Below, in pieces: positions 25,901 to 34,092 of a DNA stretch of 64,000 nt (positions are counted from its first letter, which is position 1; every line of letters begins with the position of its first letter). Where the stretch lies: NCBI RefSeq assembly GCF_003865095.1, contig NZ_BHYK01000009.1, forward strand, positions 62,001 to 126,000, in the 5' to 3' direction. Below the pieces are notes generated by a model. It did no database searches, was not told where the DNA came from, and saw only the letters and a list, made by a program, of their open reading frames with translations. The translations under genes were made by a program, and so were the position numbers. The DNA comes from Clostridium tagluense (GTDB lineage: Bacteria; Bacillota; Clostridia; Clostridiales; Clostridiaceae).

Positions 25901-26506
25901 AAAACCTGAATCGGAACCAAGACTCATATTTATTACATCTGCGCCAAGTTTTACAGAATCCTCTATAGCTTGAACTACATCTTCATCATTACAGCTTGGA
26001 TAATCTGGATCGTTTGAGAAGACTTTCATTGCAAGTAGTTGCGCTTCAGGTGCAACTCCTTGAATTGCTTCAAATTTTGAAACCTCAGTAGAGTCTCCAT
26101 TTGCAGCAACTATACCAGCTACATGCATTCCATGCATATTTCCTTCATCAATTATATTTTGATTTTTATCAGCATAATTATATCCATAAGGGACTTTATC
26201 AGTAAAATATTTTCCTTTTGCTTGTGGACTTTTATTTTTAATTTTAGCTTTTGATGGATCAGTAATTTTCATATCTTTATGTCTATAATCAATACCACTA
26301 TCAATTATAGAGATTACCATGCCTTCTCCTTTATACTTAGAAACTTGCCATTCTTTTAATACATTGGTCAAATCTTTTGATGATGTCATAGTTGGTTTAT
26401 ACCCAGCTTCATTATTGACACCTTTTGCATTAACGTTAAATACATAAATGTTTGAAGATAAAATGCTCAATGTAAGAACAAGACTTAAAAGTTTTTTTCT
26501 GTTCAT
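22940..26506 (-). CDS. Secreted subtilisin-like (S8) serine protease, multidomain
   Basis: A 1188-residue protein. A signal peptide is seen in residues 1-28 (VNAKG). The S8 triad is Asp69 in SIIDSGID, His125 in MHGMHVAG, and Ser in SGTSMASPH near residue 453. A protease-associated domain is inserted between His and Ser (about 290-390), as in lactocepin and C5a-peptidase types. After residue 520 come a Fn3-like domain (LPxMGFYGEW region) and four or more beta-sandwich repeats, each with a pattern like GxNKLTIYSTDYAKN. There is no LPXTG anchor or SLH domain; the C-terminal repeats may bind the cell surface. The catalytic His motif reads HGMH where HGTH is usual. The start has an AAAGGGGG site. 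Confidence 0.92.
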   Translation of the reverse strand: MNRKKLLSLVLTLSILSSNIYVFNVNAKGVNNEAGYKPTMTSSKDLTNVLKEWQVSKYKGEGMVISIIDSGIDYRHKDMKITDPSKAKIKNKSPQAKGKYFTDKVPYGYNYADKNQNIIDEGNMHGMHVAGIVAANGDSTEVSKFEAIQGVAPEAQLLAMKVFSNDPDYPSCNDEDVVQAIEDSVKLGADVINMSLGSDSGFVENSAPIQKAIKEAEEKGIVVVVSAGNSAYSTSPDKVSDIVDTAVVGSPSTAKEALSVASVNNSMLVWPALTYKVGNEYKDMAYLKSELDISPIGLLKGEYDIVDCSLGTPEDFKGKNLKGKVALIKRGSNTFIEKEINAQTAGAVAAVIYNKDGEKLYISMANDPSVKIPSIFISNEDGAQLLASIKTGTKVKFSDKKVSIKNPTAGEMSDFTSWGPTPNLEFKPQVTAPGGDIRSTVNNNEYKYMSGTSMASPHTAGIMALVLQHMKELKLDKLSPKEKAELAKQLIISTAKPQIDSSSNKDLIPFSPRRQGAGLVDVAAAVKTNVIIVNEADESTAALKQINGLTKQFTLKFKNYGNKEETYTVKTPNVVLSDKSDEAKDIILKGATVSFDKDKVVVPAGSVVELKVTLNIPESTAKGAFVEGFLTFEPSSKDSATLGVPYMGFYGEWNESLIMDKPLWDEGSHLKGTGVYSLTENDDENLLGVVGEDEKSKLPIVDEKLIAVTAANGKVSVTPKIKLLRNAKTMLVNVVDEKGNLVRSLGVEKDLAKDLWKADPANKLQDDNYKEESPWIWDLTSYNPVSGKYEIVKDGQYYFEVKASIDSTTTNYQTMKLPIKVDSTLPTAALTSQSKVNSRKYVLKFKATDKLSGIKDFKIMKNGTYITDKNGSTSMKLAQDADGNYYVNLDLQSGNNKLTIYSTDYAKNTYEYSTKVEVQPLTITSPKASTVFPSGKFELSYSGDSKLVSDMRYFNILVDGEVSAKNIETSSYKFENLAPGKHEITVQAYDIKDTKLEEVSTNVIVKNDKLYVNFTGVKREGSFYNSATPTLSGDLSTGVKFFKIQGTDVTINSDLTFKKELNLQDGQNKVSVTATDEKGNKFDYSLNLYCDLLAPKLAINGIDISGKDKQINLAKNVDTFKLNCEVSDNNFGFKLFVNGNEISTTADIYAKTAHFETEVKLHTGMNYIEVKAVDRAGNVTSNILSVFR

Positions 26507-26729
26507 TATTTAGTCCCCCTTTAAATATACAATATTTATTATATATTATCATAATAATGCAAAAAAGGAAATATAAATAATAATTTAGAGAAAAAATTGC
26601 AATTAACAGATTTTTCATTATACTTAATATTAAGTCGAAAGGGTTGAAATCTTAACTAAATTGCATTAAGATTTAGATATAATAAATCTCAACTAGATTA
26701 TATAAATGAAGCAAGGGAGAAGGAGAGCT

Positions 26730-27176
26730 ATGAATTGGGAAATGAAAAAGTTTACTGAACTAAGTGGTGAAGAAGTATATGAAATTTTAAAACTTAGAAA
26801 TGAAGTGTTTGTTATAGAGCAGCAATGTATTTATGAAGAGTGTGATGGTAAAGATAAAAAATCTTATCATTTATTTGCAAAGGAAAATGGAGAAATTCTT
26901 GCGTACTTAAGAATTTTAGAAAAGGGCATTTCTTATAACGAGATATCTATAGGAAGGGTCTTAACTGATAAAAAATATCGTGGTAAAGGATTAGCAAGGA
27001 AAATGATGCTAAGAGCAATAGAATTTATCGAAAATCATTTAAAGGAAAAAACAATTAGAATTTCTGCACAAGAGTATTTATTAAATTTTTATTCAAGCCT
27101 GGGGTTTGTAAAGGTTAGTGATGTGTATTTAGAAGATGATATTCCACATGTAGAAATGTTATATAAAAACAATTAA
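26730..27176 (+). CDS. GNAT family N-acetyltransferase (ElaA-like)
   Basis: A 148-residue protein. The N-terminal block LRNEVFVIEQQCIYEECDGKD and the acetyl-CoA loop RGKGLARKMM near residues 90-99 match the ElaA group of GNAT acetyltransferases. The end, FYSSLGFVKVSDVYLEDDIPH, is typical too. The substrate is unknown. The ATG at 26730 follows GGAGAAGGAGA and was preferred to the earlier ATG at 26706. Confidence 0.88.
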   Translation: MNWEMKKFTELSGEEVYEILKLRNEVFVIEQQCIYEECDGKDKKSYHLFAKENGEILAYLRILEKGISYNEISIGRVLTDKKYRGKGLARKMMLRAIEFIENHLKEKTIRISAQEYLLNFYSSLGFVKVSDVYLEDDIPHVEMLYKNN

Positions 27177-27260
27177 TTATAGATTTCCCGAGATTGGCTT
27201 TTGGGGTTTATGGAAAAGTAAAGAAAGTGAATAAAAATCCACCAATTATTTTTAAAAAAC

Positions 27261-27300
27261 AAAACTTCAGTGGGATTATAAGTCTCCTTCTGAAGTTTTT
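27261..27300 (+). terminator. Rho-independent terminator
   Basis: A ten-base-pair outer stem (27261-27270 with 27290-27299) ending in five T residues, downstream of the GNAT gene. An A-run at the 5' side would let it also act on the minus strand. Confidence 0.7.
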
Positions 27301-27364
27301 AATATTAAAGCTCCTGGGATAACGCTTCATCAGCGAAGTTAATTTGCAACACCTTCAGTGATGA

Positions 27365-28279
27365 TTAATGTTTTGAAGGTAATTCATCTAGTGTTTTAAG
27401 CTCATATCCTTGACTTTTCCACTGTGTAATCACATCATCTAATATTTCAGCATTGGTTTTTGATACTGCGTGCAGTAACATAATTCCACCATTGTGAGTT
27501 CTTTGCATAATACGTTTTTTTGCAGTTTCATGGGAGGGTTGTTTATCAGTAAGCCAATCCATGTAGGCAAAACTCCAAAATATAGTTTTATAGCCATAGT
27601 TTTGAGTATATTGTAAGGATAGCTCACTATATTTTCCCATAGGAGGTCTAAAATATTTAGATATTTTTTTCCCTGTAACATTCTCAAATTCAGCTTCTAC
27701 ATCAGATAACTCTCTATTGAATTTTTCCACGTCTACTATTGAAGCCATTGAAGGATGGTGATTACTATGGTTACATACTAAGTGCCCTTCATCTACCATT
27801 CTTTTAATTAATTCTGGGTTAGAAGTAATATAGGGTTTTACAACAAAAAAAGCTGCTTTCACATTGTGTTTTTTTAAAACATCTAGAATAGGAGCAGTAT
27901 AACCAGCTTCATATCCCTCATCAAAAGTTAAATACAGTGTCTTTTTTGATGTGTCTCCTAAATAATAACACTCATAGTTTGATATAATTTTAATAGTTTC
28001 TTTAGGTCCTTCAGGTGGCGTATTGTCATTGCGGGGCTGGAAATACCAATTATATTCCTTAGTACTTAAACCATTGACAGCTATATTATTACTAAAGACG
28101 TTTTTGAAAAATTTTATTAGGTCAGCTGTTTTTGATTTATCCTTGTTATGACAGTTAATATATTCATTTTTAGAGTCTATAACTGAGCTACATCTTAAAT
28201 CTTTGCCATAAACAGCAGTTGATAAACAGGTAACTATAAGCATTGAAGAAATAATAATACTCAATATCCTTGATTTCAC
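27365..28279 (-). CDS. pdaA: Polysaccharide deacetylase, PdaA type (muramic delta-lactam formation)
   Basis: A 304-residue protein with a signal peptide or N-terminal anchor (hydrophobic residues 5-22). The NodB-like domain has YLTFDEGYEAGYT, VCNHSNHHPS with the two metal His, YFRPPMGKYSE, FWSFAYMDW and MLLHAVSKTNAEILDD. This set, including the TFDxGYExGYT motif and LLHxVSxxNAE, is diagnostic of PdaA, which deacetylates N-acetylmuramic acid during spore cortex synthesis. The start is the GTG at 28279, five bases after AGAGGTG; the GTG at 28288 is part of that binding site. It fits a sporulating Clostridium. Confidence 0.88.
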   Translation of the reverse strand: MKSRILSIIISSMLIVTCLSTAVYGKDLRCSSVIDSKNEYINCHNKDKSKTADLIKFFKNVFSNNIAVNGLSTKEYNWYFQPRNDNTPPEGPKETIKIISNYECYYLGDTSKKTLYLTFDEGYEAGYTAPILDVLKKHNVKAAFFVVKPYITSNPELIKRMVDEGHLVCNHSNHHPSMASIVDVEKFNRELSDVEAEFENVTGKKISKYFRPPMGKYSELSLQYTQNYGYKTIFWSFAYMDWLTDKQPSHETAKKRIMQRTHNGGIMLLHAVSKTNAEILDDVITQWKSQGYELKTLDELPSKH

Positions 28280-28487
28280 ACTAATCACCTCTAGTTCTCA
28301 TCCTATTTAGAAAAGTTTTTAAATTGTTCTACAACTTAGTATGCTCAGTAGATGCTTGTATATATTCAAAATTTATAAAAAATTTAATAAAATCATTATT
28401 ATAGTATAAGCAATTATAGAAAAATCATACTTTTAAGCTCTAATTAAGGTATAATATTACTATGTTTACAACAGTGGAGGTGACGAA

Positions 28488-29990
28488 ATGGAATTAACTT
28501 TAGAGCAACAAAGGATGATTCGTAGCAAACCCTCAAGATATAGCACAATTAGAGGGATTCAAGGTTCCGGTAAGACAACTGCATCTATCTATAGAAGTCT
28601 TTATTTAAAAAACAATTATTGTTTATATGAAGAGGATAAAATATTAATGTTAGCTTCTAAGGATGAAGATATAAATTATATTGAAGACATATATAACAAA
28701 GTAGAAAAAGAAACTAGATTAGATTATTTAACTCTATTTTCTAATAGTGAAAGAAAATTTCATGTGGTTACATTAGAAAGCATTTTACATAGATATTTTT
28801 TAGAATATAAAAATAAATATAAATTAAAAAATGAGCAAATAATAGGTAATGATAAAAAAAATAGCATTATGAAAAACTGCATATTGGACATTAAAAATAT
28901 TTATCCAAGTCTAAGGATATTACATGCGAGTTATGTTAAATTTTTTATTGAAGAAGTAAAGTGGATGAAAAGTTGCAATTACTTAAAAATTGATGCCTAT
29001 TTGCAATGCAATAGAACAGGAAGAAAATGTGAAAAAGGACAAGGACCACAAAAAATTCCCAAAAATTCTACTGCTAGAAAAGCAATATTTCAGCTTATGC
29101 TTACATATAATGAGAAGCTTAGGTCAGAGAATTTAGTTGATAATGAAGATATTAATATATATGCTCTACTAATGGCGGAGACTGTTGCACATGGTAAGTA
29201 TTGTCATATTATAGTTGATAAAAGTAATGATTTAACTAAGGTGCAGTTAGATTTTATTAATGCATTATTTAAAGAAAAATCTTATTCTAACATGATGTTT
29301 CTTGTTGATATAGATATGATTCACAATACTAATTCTTGGATGATAAAAGGCAAAAGAGTTAATTCTAAACCTCTAGGAGAAAAGGCAAAAATACATTTAT
29401 TTAAAAATAATTATAAAACACAAGAAATCCTTCAAAGAAAACAGTTGGAGATAAAGGACAAAAATTTAGACATCAAATCATTGGAGAATTTTCAATTTTG
29501 TGATTTAAGGCATAGCAGATCCTATAAATTCATGAGGGATTATAGTAGGATATCAGATATTCTATTAAATGATGAAAATGGTGATTATGAGTATATAAAT
29601 GAAGAATTATTAGAACTACCTGTATATAGTGATATAGCAGCAGGTGAACCTATACTTATTAATTCTGAAATAGAAGGTAAATTTTATCTTCCAAAGTATT
29701 GGTTAAAGGGAGTGAAAAATGCCTTTATTTTAAAGGTTAAAGGTGACAGTATGATTGGGGCAAACATTAATCATGGAGATTATGTAATAATAAGACAAGA
29801 ACATGCTGCAAATAATAAAGATATTGTAGCTGTTGACATAGGTGGTAACGCTACTTTAAAGAGGCTTTCTATAAACAAAGATAGAGTATTACTTATGCCA
29901 GAAAATGAAAAATATAAGCCTATTGTAGTAGATAGCGAAGATACATACATTATAGGCACAGCTATAGGTATTATAAAGCACAAAAATTAA
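28488..29990 (+). CDS. Helicase-like ATPase fused to a LexA/UmuD-type S24 protease domain
   Basis: A 500-residue protein. Residues 1-340 resemble the first half of UvrD/RecB superfamily 1 helicases: GIQGSGKTT at 24-32 (Walker A) and NYKTQEIL (NYRxTxEI-like motif IV). The motif II position reads IIVDKSNDLTKVQ instead of VDEAQD, so the catalytic Glu is replaced by Lys; motifs V and VI are absent. Residues 370-500 are a complete LexA-type domain: cleavage pair Ala385-Gly386 in IAAGEPI, nucleophile Ser421 in GDSM, and general base Lys458 in ATLKRL. The Ser-Lys spacing of 37 is identical to LexA. A GGAGGTGA site precedes the ATG. No HTH domain was seen. It is probably a damage-responsive self-cleaving regulator or pseudo-helicase. 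Confidence 0.82.
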   Translation: MELTLEQQRMIRSKPSRYSTIRGIQGSGKTTASIYRSLYLKNNYCLYEEDKILMLASKDEDINYIEDIYNKVEKETRLDYLTLFSNSERKFHVVTLESILHRYFLEYKNKYKLKNEQIIGNDKKNSIMKNCILDIKNIYPSLRILHASYVKFFIEEVKWMKSCNYLKIDAYLQCNRTGRKCEKGQGPQKIPKNSTARKAIFQLMLTYNEKLRSENLVDNEDINIYALLMAETVAHGKYCHIIVDKSNDLTKVQLDFINALFKEKSYSNMMFLVDIDMIHNTNSWMIKGKRVNSKPLGEKAKIHLFKNNYKTQEILQRKQLEIKDKNLDIKSLENFQFCDLRHSRSYKFMRDYSRISDILLNDENGDYEYINEELLELPVYSDIAAGEPILINSEIEGKFYLPKYWLKGVKNAFILKVKGDSMIGANINHGDYVIIRQEHAANNKDIVAVDIGGNATLKRLSINKDRVLLMPENEKYKPIVVDSEDTYIIGTAIGIIKHKN

Positions 29991-30014
29991 TTTTATGGAA
30001 GGAGTCAAGTAGAA

Positions 30015-30557
30015 ATGAAAATATTTTTTATTTCCGACATACATGGTTCGCTTTTCTTTTTAAAAAAGGCATTAAAACGTTATAGAGAAGAAGGCGCCAG
30101 CTATATAGTAATGCTAGGAGATGCATTATATCATGGACCAAGAAATCCATTGCCCGAGGAGTACAAACCTCAGGAAGTAGCAAATCTCTTAAATGAATAT
30201 AAAGATAAGATAATAGCTGTTAGAGGAAACTGTGATAGCGAAGTAGATCAAATGCTCATAGAGTATCCTATGATGGCTGATTATTCTATAATATTGTACA
30301 ATAATAGAAGATTATTTTTGACACATGGACACATATATAATGAAGATAATATGCCAAATTTAAGTGAAAATGATGTTTTGGTACAGGGTCACACACATCT
30401 CCCAGTAGCTAAAAAACATAATAGAATATATGTATTAAATCCAGGATCACTATCATTACCTAAGGAAAAGAACCCTAATTCTTATGCAATACTTCAAGAT
30501 GATTTATTCCAAATAAAAGATTTAGAGGGAAATGTTATAAAAGAAATAAAATTTTAA
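30015..30557 (+). CDS. yfcE: YfcE/MJ0936-type metallophosphoesterase
   Basis: A 180-residue protein with the calcineurin-like metal-binding set: SDIHGS near residue 7, LGDALYHG, RGNCDSE, LTHGH and QGHTHLP, in the order and size of the YfcE phosphodiesterase family (di-metal, usually Mn). The closing LNPGSLSLPKE is also typical. It starts 24 bases after the LexA-fusion gene with an AAGGAG site, so the two probably share a transcript. Confidence 0.9.
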   Translation: MKIFFISDIHGSLFFLKKALKRYREEGASYIVMLGDALYHGPRNPLPEEYKPQEVANLLNEYKDKIIAVRGNCDSEVDQMLIEYPMMADYSIILYNNRRLFLTHGHIYNEDNMPNLSENDVLVQGHTHLPVAKKHNRIYVLNPGSLSLPKEKNPNSYAILQDDLFQIKDLEGNVIKEIKF

Positions 30558-30562
30558 AAAAT

Positions 30563-30597
30563 AATGCCCAAGGATATATTGGGCATTAATGTTTTTG
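30563..30597. terminator. Rho-independent terminator
   Basis: Stem AATGCCCA/TGGGCATT (30563-30570 with 30580-30587) with a 9-base loop between the converging yfcE and MFS genes, with T-rich sequence after and A-run before. Confidence 0.75.
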
Positions 30598-30615
30598 TAT
30601 AAGTCTAGGGTAAAA

Positions 30616-31854
30616 CTATGCTTCTTTTTTCTTTTCGTTTAAATATAGTAAATACATACAAGTAGAAGCCAAGATTCCAAAGAAAAACACCAGAAGCCAT
30701 GCGGAGTTTACTTCCCTATTTTTAATAAATAAGCTCATCATAAAGGGACCAATCGCAAAGCCTGCACCAGTAATTAGTGGTATAACTGAATTAAATCTAC
30801 CTCTATGTGACATTGGTGTATGATTTGCAATATACACTCCAGAATTAGTGGCAGATAGTATTTCACCAATTGTCCATACAATTGTAGAGATAACAAATAC
30901 CGTAAATGTTTTTGCTAAAAATAGCATTCCAAAACCTATAGAGAAAAATAAACCAGCTAGGGCTATATTAAATATAGGTCTAAGTCTTCTTGTTACAGCA
31001 GCTATAATTGTGGTCATAGTAACTACTACTACTCCATTAATAGCCATTATAGAGCCATAAAGTTTTGGACCCTCAGCACTAAAAAGTTTATCCATTTGCA
31101 TTGGGGTAATGAAGCCAAATTGAGAATACATGAATGAATAAATCATTGAAATTGTAGCAAAAGCTATAAGATAAGGTCTTTTTAACAGCACACTTAGTAA
31201 GCTACCTTCTTCGGCCTTTTCATTTTCGTTATAAAAATCATTACTTACTTTATCTTCCGTGCTTGTCTTAGCGGGAAGGGTCTCTTCTACAAATACAGCA
31301 ACTAGTATTAATGATAGTATAGTTGTAGCTGCATCTCCTAAAAATAAAATTTTCAAATAATGATTGTATAAAAAGCCTGCAATCAGTGGGCCAAGGGAAA
31401 AGCCTATATTAATTCCTAAATATAAAAGAGAGTAGGCGGATTTTCTATTTTCTGTATTTGTCAAATCTGCCATCATAGCACTATTTGCTGGTTGGACAGC
31501 TCCTCCAAAAAAGGATGAAAGAATTAGTAGATATGGTATTATTATAGATTTACCCAGAAAGGCACAAGGGATAAGGCATAGTGCTGCCAAACCTTGAAAA
31601 ATAATAATAATTTTTTTTCGACCAATATGATCTGATAATTTTCCACCTATTAGTGAGCCAGGTATAGAAGATAAGGCTGACATCATTAAAAATAAACCTA
31701 CAGTTTTAAGTCCAAGACCCATGCTTTTAGTAAGAAATAGTGTTAGAAATGGATGAACAAAACTACCCATACTGTTAATAATTCTAGCGAAAAATACAAT
31801 ATAAATACTCCTAGGTAAGCCAGAATAAGTTTTTAGAATATTCGAATTTCTCAT
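30616..31854 (-). CDS. MFS transporter, 12 TM
   Basis: A 412-residue major facilitator with two six-helix halves separated by a charged loop (about residues 195-220). The signature GGKLSDHIGRKK lies in the loop between helices 2 and 3 (residues 70-81). The second half begins with RPYLIAFATISMIYS. Such proteins are usually drug or small-molecule exporters, often annotated as MDR type; the substrate cannot be deduced. The start has a TAAGGGGGA site. Confidence 0.88.
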   Translation of the reverse strand: MRNSNILKTYSGLPRSIYIVFFARIINSMGSFVHPFLTLFLTKSMGLGLKTVGLFLMMSALSSIPGSLIGGKLSDHIGRKKIIIIFQGLAALCLIPCAFLGKSIIIPYLLILSSFFGGAVQPANSAMMADLTNTENRKSAYSLLYLGINIGFSLGPLIAGFLYNHYLKILFLGDAATTILSLILVAVFVEETLPAKTSTEDKVSNDFYNENEKAEEGSLLSVLLKRPYLIAFATISMIYSFMYSQFGFITPMQMDKLFSAEGPKLYGSIMAINGVVVVTMTTIIAAVTRRLRPIFNIALAGLFFSIGFGMLFLAKTFTVFVISTIVWTIGEILSATNSGVYIANHTPMSHRGRFNSVIPLITGAGFAIGPFMMSLFIKNREVNSAWLLVFFFGILASTCMYLLYLNEKKKEA

Positions 31855-31957
31855 TAGTTCCCCCTTACTTTTTCCATTTTATAATTTATAGTAATTTTAA
31901 AATACAGTCACTTACATTTTACTAAAAATTTATAAAAATTTCCAGTGAAAATATTTT

Positions 31958-31994
31958 TTTAAAAAAATAAAAGGATAGCCCTTAGGCTATCCTT
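31958..31994 (-). terminator. Terminator of the NlpC-like gene
   Basis: Perfect 10-bp stem (31971-31980 with 31985-31994) with a four-base loop. On the minus strand it is followed by a long T run (A-run at 31958-31970), downstream of the gene at 32027. Confidence 0.85.
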
Positions 31995-32026
31995 AGTTTG
32001 TTATTGTAAAAATTTACATTTTTCGT

Positions 32027-32845
32027 TTATTTCCTAAGAAAAAAGCTGAATTTATCTATTTCATCAACTGAAATAGATAAATTTCGTTTATGAAGTATAT
32101 TATTATATTCTTGAATTTGACCATCACATACATTAGCATATTGAGTCTTACCATCTTCTAACCAACCCATAAACACATAAGCGTGGGAAGGGACACCAGG
32201 TTTTCCAGACACATCTGTGGTGAAACATATATCTCCCTTTTGTAATTTAGTAAGGTCAGTATTTTTTTTCCAATCCATTGAAGTTAAATCTGTTACCAAC
32301 TGTTTAACAGTAGACGTGTCTACAGGGATAGCAATGTCGTTGGATCTTAAAATTTCTGACAAGAGATATACAGTAACTCCTGTTTTAGTTCCTTTGTTTA
32401 AGGCGATGGCTTTTTTTAGTGTGGAAGTTCTATTTGCTTCTACATCTAAATATCCATAAATCTTCTCTTGGGATGTAATAGATTTAGCGTCATTAGCAGC
32501 AGTACTTTCTGTAGTTGTTTTCTTGGTAACAACGTCTGTTTTTGACTTCATGAAAGAGGTGTTCATTAATATAGAAAACACAACTATAGCAGCTATAACC
32601 ATAAAAAGTCCTAAAACAATTATATTGTTTTTAAATTCATTTTTATCTGCTAGTTCATGCATTTCTTTTATGTATTTTTGGCCTTCCGCATGATCCTTTA
32701 ATTGATTCATTTCACTAGATTTAGTTTTATGCTTTTCTAAATTGTTGTTTGAATACAAACTATTTATACTTTCATTAGTTTCTTTTTCTGTTTGTTTATT
32801 TTTATCTTTATCCATATTTTCCTGCTTGCAAATATAGGTAGCCAT
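32027..32845 (-). CDS. Membrane-anchored protein with NlpC/P60-like domain lacking the usual Cys
   Basis: About 272 residues. A charged, Lys/Asn/Glu-rich cytoplasmic part (to about residue 80) precedes one transmembrane helix (IIVLGLFMVIAAIVVFSIL) and an external C-terminal domain. That domain has the outline of NlpC/P60 folds: TGVTVYLLSEILR helix, LQKGDICFT strand and PSHAYVFMGW with the His. The residue where the nucleophilic Cys would be expected, just before TGVTVY, is Lys. It is therefore probably non-catalytic, or the resemblance is only to the fold. The start is uncertain: the strong GGGGAGGTG site lies 25 bases before the chosen ATG, and a GTG at 32872 overlaps it. Confidence 0.6.
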   Translation of the reverse strand: MATYICKQENMDKDKNKQTEKETNESINSLYSNNNLEKHKTKSSEMNQLKDHAEGQKYIKEMHELADKNEFKNNIIVLGLFMVIAAIVVFSILMNTSFMKSKTDVVTKKTTTESTAANDAKSITSQEKIYGYLDVEANRTSTLKKAIALNKGTKTGVTVYLLSEILRSNDIAIPVDTSTVKQLVTDLTSMDWKKNTDLTKLQKGDICFTTDVSGKPGVPSHAYVFMGWLEDGKTQYANVCDGQIQEYNNILHKRNLSISVDEIDKFSFFLRK

Positions 32846-33178
32846 ATGATTTAACCTATATTTTTGCAGCACCTCCCCTTGATTTTTATATTAGTTATAT
32901 TAAAGATTTTATTTTAATAGTTGTTTATTTCAAAAGAAACAGTTAACAAAGTTATTCATATCACCTACTTTTTCACTTTATAATTATACCATATGAGGAG
33001 GCATTTTAGTGCTATTTGCAAGAGTTTAAAATAATTTAATATTTTGTGAAATATATTACAGTTATTGTGGGTATAAATTTAATATAATTATGATTTATAT
33101 TATTCATAGCTTCTAGGGTATTGCTTAGCATAAGAATATAGTATAATATATTTAATAATGAACAAGTGGGGGTGGACA

Positions 33179-34036
33179 ATGACCGTAAAAATAATAACGG
33201 ATAGTACCTCGTATATAAGCGAGGAGTTAATAAAAAAATATGATATTTCTATAACTTCACTAACTGTTATTTTTGAAAATGAGGAGTTTAAAGAAATCAA
33301 TATTAAAAACGAAACTTTTTATGAAAAACTGCATGAGAGCATAAGTATTCCCACTTCATCACAACCATCATTAGAGGAAATGTACAGCATCCTAGAAAAA
33401 AATGTAAAAGATAATAATGAAGTTGTTGGTGTTTTTCTATCTTCAGAAATGAGTGGAACCTATTCAAATGCATGCCTTGCAAAAAATATGATACTTGAGA
33501 GTTATCCAAATGCATTAATACAGATTATAGATTCAAGATCTAATTGTATGCAACTTGGATTTGCAGCATTAACGGGGGCGATTGCAGCACAAAATGGAAA
33601 ATCAATAGCTGAAGTAGCTTGCAACGTAAAAGACAATATAAAAAGAAGTAGATTTCTGTTTATACCTGATACTTTAGAGTATCTAAAAAAGGGTGGCAGA
33701 ATAGGTGGTGCAAGTGCACTGCTAGGTACTATTTTTCAAATTAAACCCATTCTCACTGTAGTAGATGGGAAAACAGAATTGTTTAATAAAGTACGGACTA
33801 AAAAACGTGCCATACAAACTATGGTTGATAAATTTATTGAAGATATAAGCTCTCATGGACTTGGCGAAGTGATGATACATCACATAAATGATGTAGAAGG
33901 GGCACAAGCTTTTGCAAAAATAATTGAAGAATGTATAGGTAAAAAAGTAGATATAGCTCCAATTGGACCTGTAATAGGAACCCATGTTGGACCTGGTGCA
34001 TTAGGTATTGTTTATTATACGAAGACAGATTTATAA
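33179..34036 (+). CDS. DegV family fatty-acid-binding protein
   Basis: A 285-residue protein opening VKIITDSTSYISEEL, the DegV signature. It also has TSQPS, SSEMSGTYSNA and DSRSNCMQLG, then YLKKGGRIGGASALLGT, IKPIL and a closing IGPVIGTHVGPGALG. DegV/FakB proteins bind a fatty acid and present it to the FakA kinase in Firmicutes; no fakA is next to it here. The ATG at 33179 has a GGGGGTGG site, whereas the one at 33158 has none. It stands alone between two intergenic gaps. Confidence 0.92.
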   Translation: MTVKIITDSTSYISEELIKKYDISITSLTVIFENEEFKEINIKNETFYEKLHESISIPTSSQPSLEEMYSILEKNVKDNNEVVGVFLSSEMSGTYSNACLAKNMILESYPNALIQIIDSRSNCMQLGFAALTGAIAAQNGKSIAEVACNVKDNIKRSRFLFIPDTLEYLKKGGRIGGASALLGTIFQIKPILTVVDGKTELFNKVRTKKRAIQTMVDKFIEDISSHGLGEVMIHHINDVEGAQAFAKIIEECIGKKVDIAPIGPVIGTHVGPGALGIVYYTKTDL

Positions 34037-34040
34037 AATG

Positions 34041-34084
34041 ATAAGCAAAGCCATACTGTGAATTCGCAGTATGGCTTTGCTTAT
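34041..34084. terminator. Bidirectional terminator
   Basis: A long stem of about 16-18 bp (34041-34058 with 34067-34084) around an AATTC-containing loop, placed between the convergent DegV and FUSC genes. Confidence 0.88.
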
Positions 34085-34092
34085 TAAATAAC

